Shown: positions 25,364 through 32,952 of the stretch, in pieces
Position numbering within the stretch: the stretch's first letter is position 1
Layout: each line of letters begins with the position of its first letter
DNA from: Acidimicrobiaceae bacterium
GTDB taxonomy: Bacteria; Actinomycetota; Acidimicrobiia; Acidimicrobiales; RAAP-2
Length of the DNA stretch: 49,585 nucleotides
Direction of reading: 5' to 3'
Assembly (NCBI GenBank): GCA_003138855.1
Contig: PLHF01000036.1
Location: 1 to 49,585 of the forward strand
Made by a program: the position numbers and the translations under genes
Notes under the pieces: generated by a model
Told to the model about the DNA's origin: nothing
The model's database searches: none
The model's input: only the letters and a program-made list of their open reading frames with translations

Positions 25364-26751
25364 CGCCGCCGTCAGGCGAGGGCTACCGGCGACTCTCCCT
25401 GTGGTGGGACGGGCTGCCCGGCCGGATCGGCATACGGGCCCCGCTCCCCGGCGACATCGATGCCGACGTGGTCGTGGTCGGCGGAGGGCTCACCGGGTTG
25501 TGGACCGCGTACTACCTGGCCGGGGCCGACCCCACCCTCCGCATCGCCGTCCTCGAACGGGACGTGGTCGGGTTCGGTGCCTCGGGACGCAACGGTGGCT
25601 GGTGTTCGGCGCTGTTCGCCGTCTCCGAGGGGCGGTTGGACCGGGTGGTCGGGGGAGGCGCCGGCGCAGCCATGCGCCACGCCATGGAGGCCACGGTCAG
25701 GGAGGTCGGCCGGGTCGTCGGGTCCGAGGACCTCCACTGCGGCTTCGCCCCCGGTGGCACCGTCGTGCTGGCCCGTACCGCGGCGCAGCTGGAGCGGACC
25801 CGCGACGAGATCGCTGCGGCCCGGGCGCTCGGCATCACCGAGGAGGACCTGGCGATGCTGTCGGCGACCGACGCAGCCGCCATGGTCGGTGCCACCGATG
25901 TGCTCGGTGGCACCTATACCCCGCACTGCGCTGCCGTCGACCCGGCCCGCCTGGTGAGGGGCCTCGCCGACGCCGTGGAGCGGCGGGGTGTGACCATCTA
26001 CGAGCAGACCGAGGTGAGGGCCATCGGGTCCGGGGCGGTGGAGACCGTCCGCGGCACGGTGACCGCCCCCATCGTGGTCAGGGCAACCGAGGGGTACACC
26101 AGGACGCTGCGGGGTGAGGAGCGAACGCTCATCCCCGTCTACTCGCTCATGATCGCCACCGAGCCACTGCCCGACGGGTTCTGGGCCGAGGCCGGCCTGG
26201 CCAGGCGCGAGACCTTCGCCGACCGTCGCCACCTGGTCATCTACGGGCAGCGCACCGAGGACGGTCGGATGGCGTTTGGCGGGCGCGGCGCCCCCTACCA
26301 CCTCGGTTCGGCCATCCGGCCCGAGTTCGACCGCGACCCGAGGGTCCACGAGGCCCTGCGGCGGACCCTGGTCGAGCTCTTCCCGGCACTGGCCGACGCC
26401 CGGATCACCCACGGCTGGGGCGGTCCGCTGGGGATCGCCCGCGACTGGTTCTCCTCGGTCGGGATCGATCGGGCGACCGGCGTGGCATGGGCAGGGGGAT
26501 ACGTGGGCGACGGGGTCTCCACCACCAACCTGGCCGGGCGGACGCTGTCCGATCTGATCCTCCGGCAGGATACGGAGCTGACCGGCCTGCCCTGGGTCGG
26601 CCACCGTTCGAAGCGCTGGGAGCCCGAGCCCCTGCGCTACCTCGGGATCAACGCCGGTCTCCGACTGGCCGGCATCGCCGACCGCGCCGAGAACAGGGCC
26701 GGACGTGCCACCTGGCATGCCCGTGCACTCGAACGGCTCGTCGGCGGCTGA
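25348..26751 (+). CDS. FAD-dependent amine oxidoreductase (PuuB-like)
   Basis: A 467-residue DAO-family flavoprotein. The dinucleotide-binding motif VVVGGGLTGLWTA spans about 42-54, followed by the family FGASGRNGGWCSA (about 75-87), as in gamma-glutamylputrescine oxidase PuuB. The C-terminal FAD loop reads AGGYVGDGVSTTNLAGR. It likely oxidises an amine to an aldehyde with hydrogen peroxide release, feeding the aminobutyraldehyde dehydrogenase. The GTG start lies inside the end of the aminotransferase gene (16-base overlap), so both are coupled. No PuuA-like glutamylputrescine ligase is present, so a non-glutamylated amine may be the substrate. Confidence 0.87.
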   Translation: MEADLTPPSGEGYRRLSLWWDGLPGRIGIRAPLPGDIDADVVVVGGGLTGLWTAYYLAGADPTLRIAVLERDVVGFGASGRNGGWCSALFAVSEGRLDRVVGGGAGAAMRHAMEATVREVGRVVGSEDLHCGFAPGGTVVLARTAAQLERTRDEIAAARALGITEEDLAMLSATDAAAMVGATDVLGGTYTPHCAAVDPARLVRGLADAVERRGVTIYEQTEVRAIGSGAVETVRGTVTAPIVVRATEGYTRTLRGEERTLIPVYSLMIATEPLPDGFWAEAGLARRETFADRRHLVIYGQRTEDGRMAFGGRGAPYHLGSAIRPEFDRDPRVHEALRRTLVELFPALADARITHGWGGPLGIARDWFSSVGIDRATGVAWAGGYVGDGVSTTNLAGRTLSDLILRQDTELTGLPWVGHRSKRWEPEPLRYLGINAGLRLAGIADRAENRAGRATWHARALERLVGG

Positions 26752-26792
26752 GGGGGGCCGGCGTCAGGCTCTGAACGTCGTGCCCTCCGCCG

Positions 26793-27653
26793 TCACGCCT
26801 TGTCCGGCAACTCGATCTCGGGGCGGAACGTCCCCTGGGCCGCCAAGGAGCCGGTTCGGCCCCCACCGGGCCCACGCAGCACGAACGCGACCCCGACCGC
26901 CAACAGCGCACCGGCAAGTGGTCCCGCGAGGTAGACCCAGAAGCTGGTGAAGTCCAAAGAGACCAGATCGGGTCCCAGGGTCCGGGCCGGGTTCATCGAT
27001 GCACCGGAGATCGGGCTGGCCCAGAGCCCGGCCAACGCGATGTAGCTCCCGACGCCGATCGCCCCGAACAGCCCGACCTGTTGCGCCCCCGAGGCCGTCC
27101 CCAAGATGACGCTCACCAACCCCAGGGTCAGCACCGCCTCCATCAACAAGGCGTCGACGGACGAACTGCTGGGCGCCGGGTAGTTCGACCCGTACTGGGC
27201 GGAGACATGGACCACGGACTGGAGGAACAGGGCGGCCAGGACGGCCCCGGCCATCTGGGCGACCACGTATCCCGGGACCCGCCGCCAGGGGAAGTCGGCG
27301 CGGAGCGCGAACGCAACACTGACTCCGGGGTTGAGATGGGCCCCGGACACTTTCCCCATGAAGAGGATGATGGCCAGGACCATCATCCCCGGGGCTGTCA
27401 CCGCCGCCGCCCGACCGACAGACCCCGGGATGGCCTTGGCGATCATCGGGCCACCGGCTGCGACCAGTACGAGGAAGAAGGTGCCCAGCAGCTCCGCACA
27501 GAGGCGTCGCCACTCCTGGGACGGATCGTCGAAGTCCCGGACCATCTGGACCACGCGCTCCTCGGAGGTCAGGAACAGGGAGTGACTGCCATCGCCGTGA
27601 GCAGGTCCCTCGGGGTCGTAGTATTCGGCACGCGGACCGGGGTTCTGGCTCAT
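26793..27653 (-). CDS. MIP/aquaporin-family channel
   Basis: A 286-residue aquaporin-like channel with six membrane helices and two half-helix motifs. The second is the canonical NPA in SGASMNPART (221-223), but the first reads NPG in GAHLNPGVS (108-110). A hydrophilic N-terminal extension of about 48 residues precedes the first helix. Family members pass water, glycerol or small solutes across the membrane. The NPG variant may change selectivity or rate; that is inference. It converges on the FAD oxidase gene with a 41-base gap and has no clear operon partner. Confidence 0.92.
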   Translation of the reverse strand: MSQNPGPRAEYYDPEGPAHGDGSHSLFLTSEERVVQMVRDFDDPSQEWRRLCAELLGTFFLVLVAAGGPMIAKAIPGSVGRAAAVTAPGMMVLAIILFMGKVSGAHLNPGVSVAFALRADFPWRRVPGYVVAQMAGAVLAALFLQSVVHVSAQYGSNYPAPSSSSVDALLMEAVLTLGLVSVILGTASGAQQVGLFGAIGVGSYIALAGLWASPISGASMNPARTLGPDLVSLDFTSFWVYLAGPLAGALLAVGVAFVLRGPGGGRTGSLAAQGTFRPEIELPDKA

Positions 27654-27746
27654 GGGTGCTCCACCGGGCCTGATGCTACCAATCGGTCCCGGCCCCCCGA
27701 TGACCGTGTCGCCCGGGTCCGGGCCACAGCTCGGCGCCGGCGCGCT

Positions 27747-29069
27747 TCATGCCGTCGGCTCGGGTCCCTCCACCTCGACGGGGCCAGCGACCTCGCCGAG
27801 CTGCAGGCGCGCTCCGGTCTCCGCCGTGGTGCGCAGGCCAGGGACGGGCGAGCACGCGATCCACAAGAACGCGGTGGCGCCTCCGGCGCACCCGACCCAC
27901 AACGCGGCGTGCAGCCCCAGAGTCGTGCCGAGGATGCCGCCCAGTACGCCTCCCACGGGAAGCGTCCCCCACACCAGAAACCGGATGCTGGCGTTCATCC
28001 GACCCAACAGCTGCAGCGGGCAGAGCGTCTGGCGCAGGCTGACCTGGCTGACGTTGTAGGCGACAGTTCCCGCGCCGGCAACGAACAACCCGGCGACGAT
28101 GAAGGGCAGTGGGTGTACCTGCGGCGCCAGGGGCAAGAGGAGATCGCCACAGTTGCCGATTGCCGCCGACCAGAGGATGGCCGGGCCGATACCGATCAGC
28201 ACGCCGAGGCGGCCGGCCACCAACGACGCCCCCACCGCGCCAACGCTGCCGATGGCGAATGCGGTCCCGATGACGGCGGGGCCGAGATGCAGCGATCGGT
28301 ACAGGTACAGGACGATGATCGCGGCGGTCATGCCGCCGAAGAGATTCGCCGTTGCCGTGCAGGCGGTGATCGAACGGAGGTGGCGTTCACGGAAGACGAA
28401 GCGGAGTCCCTCGCCGATCTCCGACAACAGGAGGCGAGGTCGTGAGGCGCCCCCGACCTCCGGTGCGGGCGGTCGACGGTCCTCGACCCGGATTCCGAGG
28501 AGTGCGAACGCCGATACTGCGAAGCTGACGGCATCCACCAGCACGGCGAGTGCCGCGCCGACCACCTGGACCAGCGCCCCTGCCGCAGCCGGGCCTGCCA
28601 CCTGTGCCAGCGATTCGGTGGTGGCCAGCTTGCCGTTGCCGTCGACCAGCTGCGGTGCCGTGATCAGGTCCGGCAGGTAGGACTGATATGCCACGTCGAA
28701 GAAGACGGTGAGCACGCCGCTCACCAGGGCAACCACGAACAGCTGGGCCATGGTGAGCGCACCGGCCGCCCAGGCGACCGGGATGCTGGCGAGCACGAGT
28801 GCCCGGCCCGCGTCGCCGGCGATCATCACCCGTCGCTTCGCCAGGTGATCGACGACCACACCGGCGGGCAACCCCACCAGCAGGAACGGCACCGTCTCCG
28901 ACGCCGACAGGAGGCCGACCTGGAGGGTGGTGGCGTGCAGCGTCGCGATGGCCAGCAGCGGAAGGGCCAGAAGGCTGACCTGGCTCCCCAGGCGGCTGAC
29001 CGACTGGCCACCCCACAGCATCAGGAAGTCCCGATGCCGCCACAGCGAATCGCGAGGAGACCCATTCAC
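27747..29069 (-). CDS. MFS exporter (EntS/MFS_3-like)
   Basis: A 440-residue major facilitator with about twelve membrane helices. The motif-A-type loop LPAGVVVDHLAKRRVMI lies near 68-84, and DVAYQSYLPDLI near 124-135 is typical of the EntS/MFS_3 branch, which exports siderophores and drugs. The start is a GTG at 29069 with a weak ribosome binding site. The stretch of acidic residues after the last helix (about 415-440) is not membrane. It lies 93 bases downstream of the aquaporin start on the same strand; a shared transcript is possible but not shown. Substrate unknown. Confidence 0.88.
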   Translation of the reverse strand: MNGSPRDSLWRHRDFLMLWGGQSVSRLGSQVSLLALPLLAIATLHATTLQVGLLSASETVPFLLVGLPAGVVVDHLAKRRVMIAGDAGRALVLASIPVAWAAGALTMAQLFVVALVSGVLTVFFDVAYQSYLPDLITAPQLVDGNGKLATTESLAQVAGPAAAGALVQVVGAALAVLVDAVSFAVSAFALLGIRVEDRRPPAPEVGGASRPRLLLSEIGEGLRFVFRERHLRSITACTATANLFGGMTAAIIVLYLYRSLHLGPAVIGTAFAIGSVGAVGASLVAGRLGVLIGIGPAILWSAAIGNCGDLLLPLAPQVHPLPFIVAGLFVAGAGTVAYNVSQVSLRQTLCPLQLLGRMNASIRFLVWGTLPVGGVLGGILGTTLGLHAALWVGCAGGATAFLWIACSPVPGLRTTAETGARLQLGEVAGPVEVEGPEPTA

Positions 29070-29517
29070 CGAAGCAGCTTCCCAGATCGGGCCGATTACC
29101 TCCCCGGCGGTTCGAGGTCGAGGTCACCAGTGACCCGTCCAGCCTGGTCACCTTCCTCGGCTGGCATCCCGACCCGATGGCCGAGGGCCTGGTCCGCACC
29201 CGGGCATCGTGGCCCCGGCGACACACTGCGTCAGCGCCGTTCCCTCCGTGGTGACGGCCGAACCGGGGATCAGGAGCTACCTCGATCTGCCCCCGTATGC
29301 AGGGCGGGCGGCTGCGCACTTGCGAGCTCTGCGGTGACGAGAGCCGCACGAGGGCCTCCGGCACGGGACGTCGAGAGGACGGACCCGGAAGGCGTCGGGG
29401 GGCGCTGTCCTCCTCACCATCGGCCCCGCCGGGCCCACCCATAAGTGCCCGATCAATGGGCCCAATAGGGCACTTTGGCCCTGTCCTGCGACCGCTCGGG
29501 TGGCCCATCGTGGGGAT
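29070..29517. other. Intergenic region with an operator-like inverted repeat
   Basis: About 450 bases between the leftward MFS gene and the rightward hydrolase. One plus-strand frame around 29110-29250 reads somewhat like protein (VTSDPSSLVTFLGWHPDP) but has no start or context. At 29443-29475 is a perfect inverted repeat, AAGTGCCC and GGGCACTT, separated by 17 bases, with a second palindrome TGGGCCCA at 29457-29464 inside it. It ends about 40 bases before the hydrolase ATG and could be an operator. Confidence 0.55.
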
Positions 29518-30597
29518 ATGGAACGTGTCGGTGACGCCCGGGGCGTGGAAGGGAATGCCGTCGCCGGGGTTCCCCGGGACGCCAGTTGGCTGACGTGGAG
29601 GCGCACCACGGTCGGGGGTCGGTCCGCACTCTACGGGGAAGCGGGCGAAGGGCCGCCGGTCCTCTTCCTGCACGGCTGGGGACTCGATCACAAGGTGTAC
29701 AAGCGTGCGCTCTCGCGGCTGGCGGCAGCCGGGGTCCACGTACTGGCTCCCGCGATGCCTGGCTTCGGTGGGACTCCGTCGCTACCACGCGAGTCCACCA
29801 GCCTCACCGGGTATGCGGACTGGTCCGGGGAGTTCCTGCGGACCGTCGGCATCGACCAGCCCGCGCTGGTCATGGGGCATTCGTTCGGCGGCGGGGTTGC
29901 CATCAAGTTGGCTCACGATCAACCAGAGCGCGTACGCGCTCTGGTCCTGATCAACTCCATCGGTGGTTCCGCCTGGTCTCGGCGGGGCTCGACGCTTCGT
30001 TCGATGTCCGAGCGGCCCCTGTGGGACTGGGGCATCCACTTCCCGGCCGATCTGCTGCCCGTTCGCCAGGCTCGCCGGGTGTTGCCGGTCATCATCGCCG
30101 AGGCCGTCCCGAACCTTCTGCGCGATCCCAGGGCGTTCTGGGAGGCCGCAGGGCTGGCACGCAAGGCGGACCTGACTGCGGAACTCGAGGAGCTACGCAA
30201 TCGCGGCCTGCCGGTAGTGGTCCTGTGGGGCCAGAGCGACCAGTTGATCACCCGCGACTCCTTCGAGGATCTGTGCACGACCTTGGGCAAGCCGGAGGTG
30301 GTCACCGTGGCGGGCACCCACAGCTGGTTGATCTCCGACCCCGATGCGTTCGGAGAGGTCATGACCAACGTCATCGACGTGGTGGGAATGGCGGGCGGTG
30401 GCGCCAAGGGCGCCGTGAGGTCCAAGGGCGCCAAGGGCGCCGTGAGGTCCAAGGGCGCCAAGGGCGCCAAGGCAGCCGTGAGGTCAAATGCAGCCAAGGG
30501 CGCCAAGGCAGCCAAGGCAGCCAAGGCAGCCGTGAGGTCCAAGGGCGCCAAGGCAGTCAAGCGGACCGAGGAAGCCATGCGGACCAATGCCGGTTGA
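29518..30597 (+). CDS. Alpha/beta hydrolase with a Lys/Ala-rich histone-like tail
   Basis: A 359-residue protein in two parts. Residues of about 25-290 form an alpha/beta hydrolase: oxyanion region FLHGWGLD near 50-57, nucleophile elbow MGHSFGGG (S122), acid in WGQSDQLI near 240 and histidine in AGTHSWL near 270. From residue 296 the chain becomes a 64-residue basic tail built from KGA, KAA and AVRS units, with 13 Lys, 6 Arg and only 2 Glu. Such tails occur in histone H1-like, HupB-like and PhaF-type proteins and bind DNA or polyanions. The underlying DNA is a degenerate in-frame tandem repeat, so tail length may vary. The ATG at 29518 is preferred over a GTG at 29500. Substrate and binding partner unknown. 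Confidence 0.85.
   Translation: MERVGDARGVEGNAVAGVPRDASWLTWRRTTVGGRSALYGEAGEGPPVLFLHGWGLDHKVYKRALSRLAAAGVHVLAPAMPGFGGTPSLPRESTSLTGYADWSGEFLRTVGIDQPALVMGHSFGGGVAIKLAHDQPERVRALVLINSIGGSAWSRRGSTLRSMSERPLWDWGIHFPADLLPVRQARRVLPVIIAEAVPNLLRDPRAFWEAAGLARKADLTAELEELRNRGLPVVVLWGQSDQLITRDSFEDLCTTLGKPEVVTVAGTHSWLISDPDAFGEVMTNVIDVVGMAGGGAKGAVRSKGAKGAVRSKGAKGAKAAVRSNAAKGAKAAKAAKAAVRSKGAKAVKRTEEAMRTNAG
30403..30576 (+). repeat. In-frame degenerate repeat encoding the basic tail
   Basis: Units of AAGGGCGCC and AAGGCAGCC, interspersed with GCCGTGAGGTCC or close variants (four AVRS blocks), run through the end of the hydrolase gene. The near-identical nine-base units suggest expansion by slippage or unequal crossing over while keeping the reading frame. 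Confidence 0.85.
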
Positions 30598-30800
30598 GCC
30601 GGTCTTCGTGCAGTCCGGGTTGGCAGTGCCTGGATCGTGTCCTCGCCGCAGAGGTGACTTCCAAGCAATCTGTCATCCAATGTACATATACTCGCAACTA
30701 AGACGCGGTTCGATCCGTCGGGGTTGCCTCCGGCATCCGACGTCGGAAGGGGGAGTTGCGTTGAGGGCGTTCAGGGGGAGATCCAATCTCTCGCCGGGCG

Positions 30801-30825
30801 GGTGATGGCCAAGGTGGCCATCACC
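30801..30825. promoter_or_regulatory. Perfect palindrome upstream of the sugar ABC operon
   Basis: Arms GGTGATGGCCA and TGGCCATCACC (11 of 11 bases) flank a three-base AGG spacer, 43 bases before the binding-protein start. The position and symmetry suggest a repressor operator (LacI- or ROK-type sugar regulators are typical for this transporter class). As RNA it would form a strong hairpin in the leader. No regulator gene is adjacent. The 270-base leader region also contains an AT-richer patch at about 30668-30705 that may hold the promoter. Confidence 0.65.
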
Positions 30826-30868
30826 AATGAAAGCGGCAGTTCACAGCTGACCAGATTGGGGAGACAGT

Positions 30869-32074
30869 ATGCGAGTCAACGCAAGACGTGCACTAGTGCC
30901 AATGCTGCTGGCGGGCGGGCTGCTCGCAGCCGCCTGTGGCAGCAGCACTTCGTCGTCCACGACCACGACCTCGGGAAGTTCCTCCGCCTCCGGCACGGTG
31001 TCGGTGACCACCTTCAACAAGAACTTCACGACGATGGCCAACTTGAAGAGTGTGACGGCTGCCGGCAAGGGCAAGATCGCGGTCATCCTTCCGGACACCG
31101 TCTCTTCTGCCCGATACACGGAGTTCGATGCTCCCTACCTGGCGCAGGCATTCGCCGCCGCCGGGCTGAGCACGTCCGACACCATCATCCAGAATGCCCA
31201 GGGTAGCGACTCGACCCAGCTCACCGACGCCCAGTCCGACATCACCTCCGGTGCCAGCGTGCTGGTGGTGGACCCGCTCGACTCGGGTGTCGGCACATCG
31301 ATCGAGACCTACGCCAAGGCACACGGCGTCCCGGTGGTCGACTACGACCGGCTCGTGCTCGGCGGGAGCCGCCAGTACTACGTGAGCTTCGACAACGTCA
31401 AGGTCGGAACGCTCATCGGCCAGGGCATGGTCACGTGCGTGGCCGCCTGGAAGGTGGCCAAGCCGACGCTGGCGGTGATGGTCGGATCCCCCACGGACAA
31501 CAACGCGACACTCTTCGCCCAGGGGTACAACGCCATACTCAAGCCGCTGTTCTCCTCGGGCTCCTACACGTTGGCCGCATCGCCGGCGGGCACGTGGGAT
31601 CCCCCGACTGCGCTGACCGAGTTCCAGCAGGCCTATACGGCGCATCCGAGCATCAACGCCGTGCTGGTTCCCAATGACGAAAACGCCGCACCGATCATCT
31701 CGTACCTCAAGACGCTGAACATCACGGCCAAGAAGTTCCCGGTGACCGGACAGGACGCCACCCTGGTGGGGCTGCAGAACATCATCTCCGGCTACCAGTG
31801 CGGTACGGCGTATAAGCCGATCTACCTCGAGGCACAGGCAGCCGCAGCGCTCGCCCTCTACATGCGGGCCGGAAAGGTTCCGCCTGCGGGCCTGGTGAAC
31901 GGAACGGTCAAGGACACCGTGGCCAACGTGTCGGTGCCCTCGTCGCTGCTCCATCCCGAGTGGGTGACCCCCGTCAACATGGAGTCCACGGTCATCGCGG
32001 ACAACTTCGTGCCGGCGTCGCAGCTGTGCGCCGGGGCGTACGCAGCCGACTGCACCACCTACGGCATCCACTGA
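30869..32074 (+). CDS. Xylose-type sugar ABC transporter binding lipoprotein
   Basis: A 401-residue periplasmic-type binding protein anchored as a lipoprotein: basic N-terminus, hydrophobic core and lipobox LAAAC with lipidated C23, then a Ser/Thr-rich linker. The mature part follows the XylF pattern, notably VVDYDRLVLGG and YVSFDNVKVG near 155-185, with the ligand-binding PNDENAAPI later. It would deliver a pentose or related sugar to the importer encoded next. GGGGAGACAG precedes the ATG. Two cysteine pairs near the C-terminus (QCG, LCAGAYAADC) could form disulfides. The gene is first in a three-gene operon with ATPase and permease. Confidence 0.92.
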   Translation: MRVNARRALVPMLLAGGLLAAACGSSTSSSTTTTSGSSSASGTVSVTTFNKNFTTMANLKSVTAAGKGKIAVILPDTVSSARYTEFDAPYLAQAFAAAGLSTSDTIIQNAQGSDSTQLTDAQSDITSGASVLVVDPLDSGVGTSIETYAKAHGVPVVDYDRLVLGGSRQYYVSFDNVKVGTLIGQGMVTCVAAWKVAKPTLAVMVGSPTDNNATLFAQGYNAILKPLFSSGSYTLAASPAGTWDPPTALTEFQQAYTAHPSINAVLVPNDENAAPIISYLKTLNITAKKFPVTGQDATLVGLQNIISGYQCGTAYKPIYLEAQAAAALALYMRAGKVPPAGLVNGTVKDTVANVSVPSSLLHPEWVTPVNMESTVIADNFVPASQLCAGAYAADCTTYGIH

Positions 32075-32114
32075 TCCCCGTGGCACCTCCCCGTTCGGCC
32101 GGCCCTCCGCAGAG

Positions 32115-32948
32115 ATGAGCATCACCGCGGAGGCAGGCCGAACGGGGGTGCCCGAGGAGTATGACCATCCGCTGTTGAGCGTGCGCGGCCTCACCAAGAG
32201 TTTTGGGGCCGTGCATGCTCTCAGCGATGTCGACCTCGACATCCCGAACGGACAGATCACCGCCCTGGTCGGCGACAACGGGGCCGGCAAGTCCACGCTG
32301 ATCAAGGCCGTCGCCGGCATTTGGTTGCCGACCGCCGGGCAGATCTACTGGGACGGCAATCCGGTGTCGATCCGCACGCCGAAGGAAGCCGACAACCTCG
32401 GGATCGCCACCGTCTACCAAGACCTCGCCCTGTGCGACAACCTCGACATCGTGCAGAACATGTTCCTCGGCCACGAGGACCTCTCGCGCCGTCTGCTCGA
32501 CGAGACGCGCATGGAACTGGTGGCGAAACAGACATTGATCGACCTCTCCGTCACCACGATCAGCTCGGTCCGCCAACCGGTCGGATCCCTGTCGGGCGGC
32601 CAGCGCCAGTCGGTGGCGGTGGCCAAGGCGGTGATGCGTGACGCCAGGCTGGTCATCATGGACGAGCCCACCGCCGCCCTCGGCGTCTCCCAGACCGCCC
32701 AGGTCCTCGACCTCATCAAGACCCTGGGCGCGCGAGGGATCGCGGTCATCATGATCTCGCACAACCTCAACGACGTCTTCACCGTTGCCGACCGAATGGC
32801 GGTCCTCTATCTGGGCCGGCTGGTCAGCAGCGGGCCGATCGCCGAGTACGACACGCAGCGGGCGGTCGAAATCATCACCACCGGGAGCGCTTCGGGCGCC
32901 CAACCGCCGGCATCGAGCAATGGCACCAGCACCGACCCGAAGGGCTGA
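32115..32948 (+). CDS. Sugar ABC transporter ATPase, single nucleotide-binding domain
   Basis: A 277-residue ATPase of the carbohydrate uptake family 2. Walker A GDNGAGKST is at 53-61, the signature LSGGQRQS near 160-167, Walker B VIMDEPTAALG near 181-191 and the switch histidine in ISHNLNDVF near 214-222. XylG and RbsA have two such domains in tandem, but this protein has one, so it must act as a homodimer, as in FrcA-type systems. It starts 40 bases after the binding-protein stop and ends four bases before the permease ATG. The ribosome binding site (GCAGAG) is weak. Confidence 0.92.
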   Translation: MSITAEAGRTGVPEEYDHPLLSVRGLTKSFGAVHALSDVDLDIPNGQITALVGDNGAGKSTLIKAVAGIWLPTAGQIYWDGNPVSIRTPKEADNLGIATVYQDLALCDNLDIVQNMFLGHEDLSRRLLDETRMELVAKQTLIDLSVTTISSVRQPVGSLSGGQRQSVAVAKAVMRDARLVIMDEPTAALGVSQTAQVLDLIKTLGARGIAVIMISHNLNDVFTVADRMAVLYLGRLVSSGPIAEYDTQRAVEIITTGSASGAQPPASSNGTSTDPKG

Positions 32949-32952
32949 ACCG

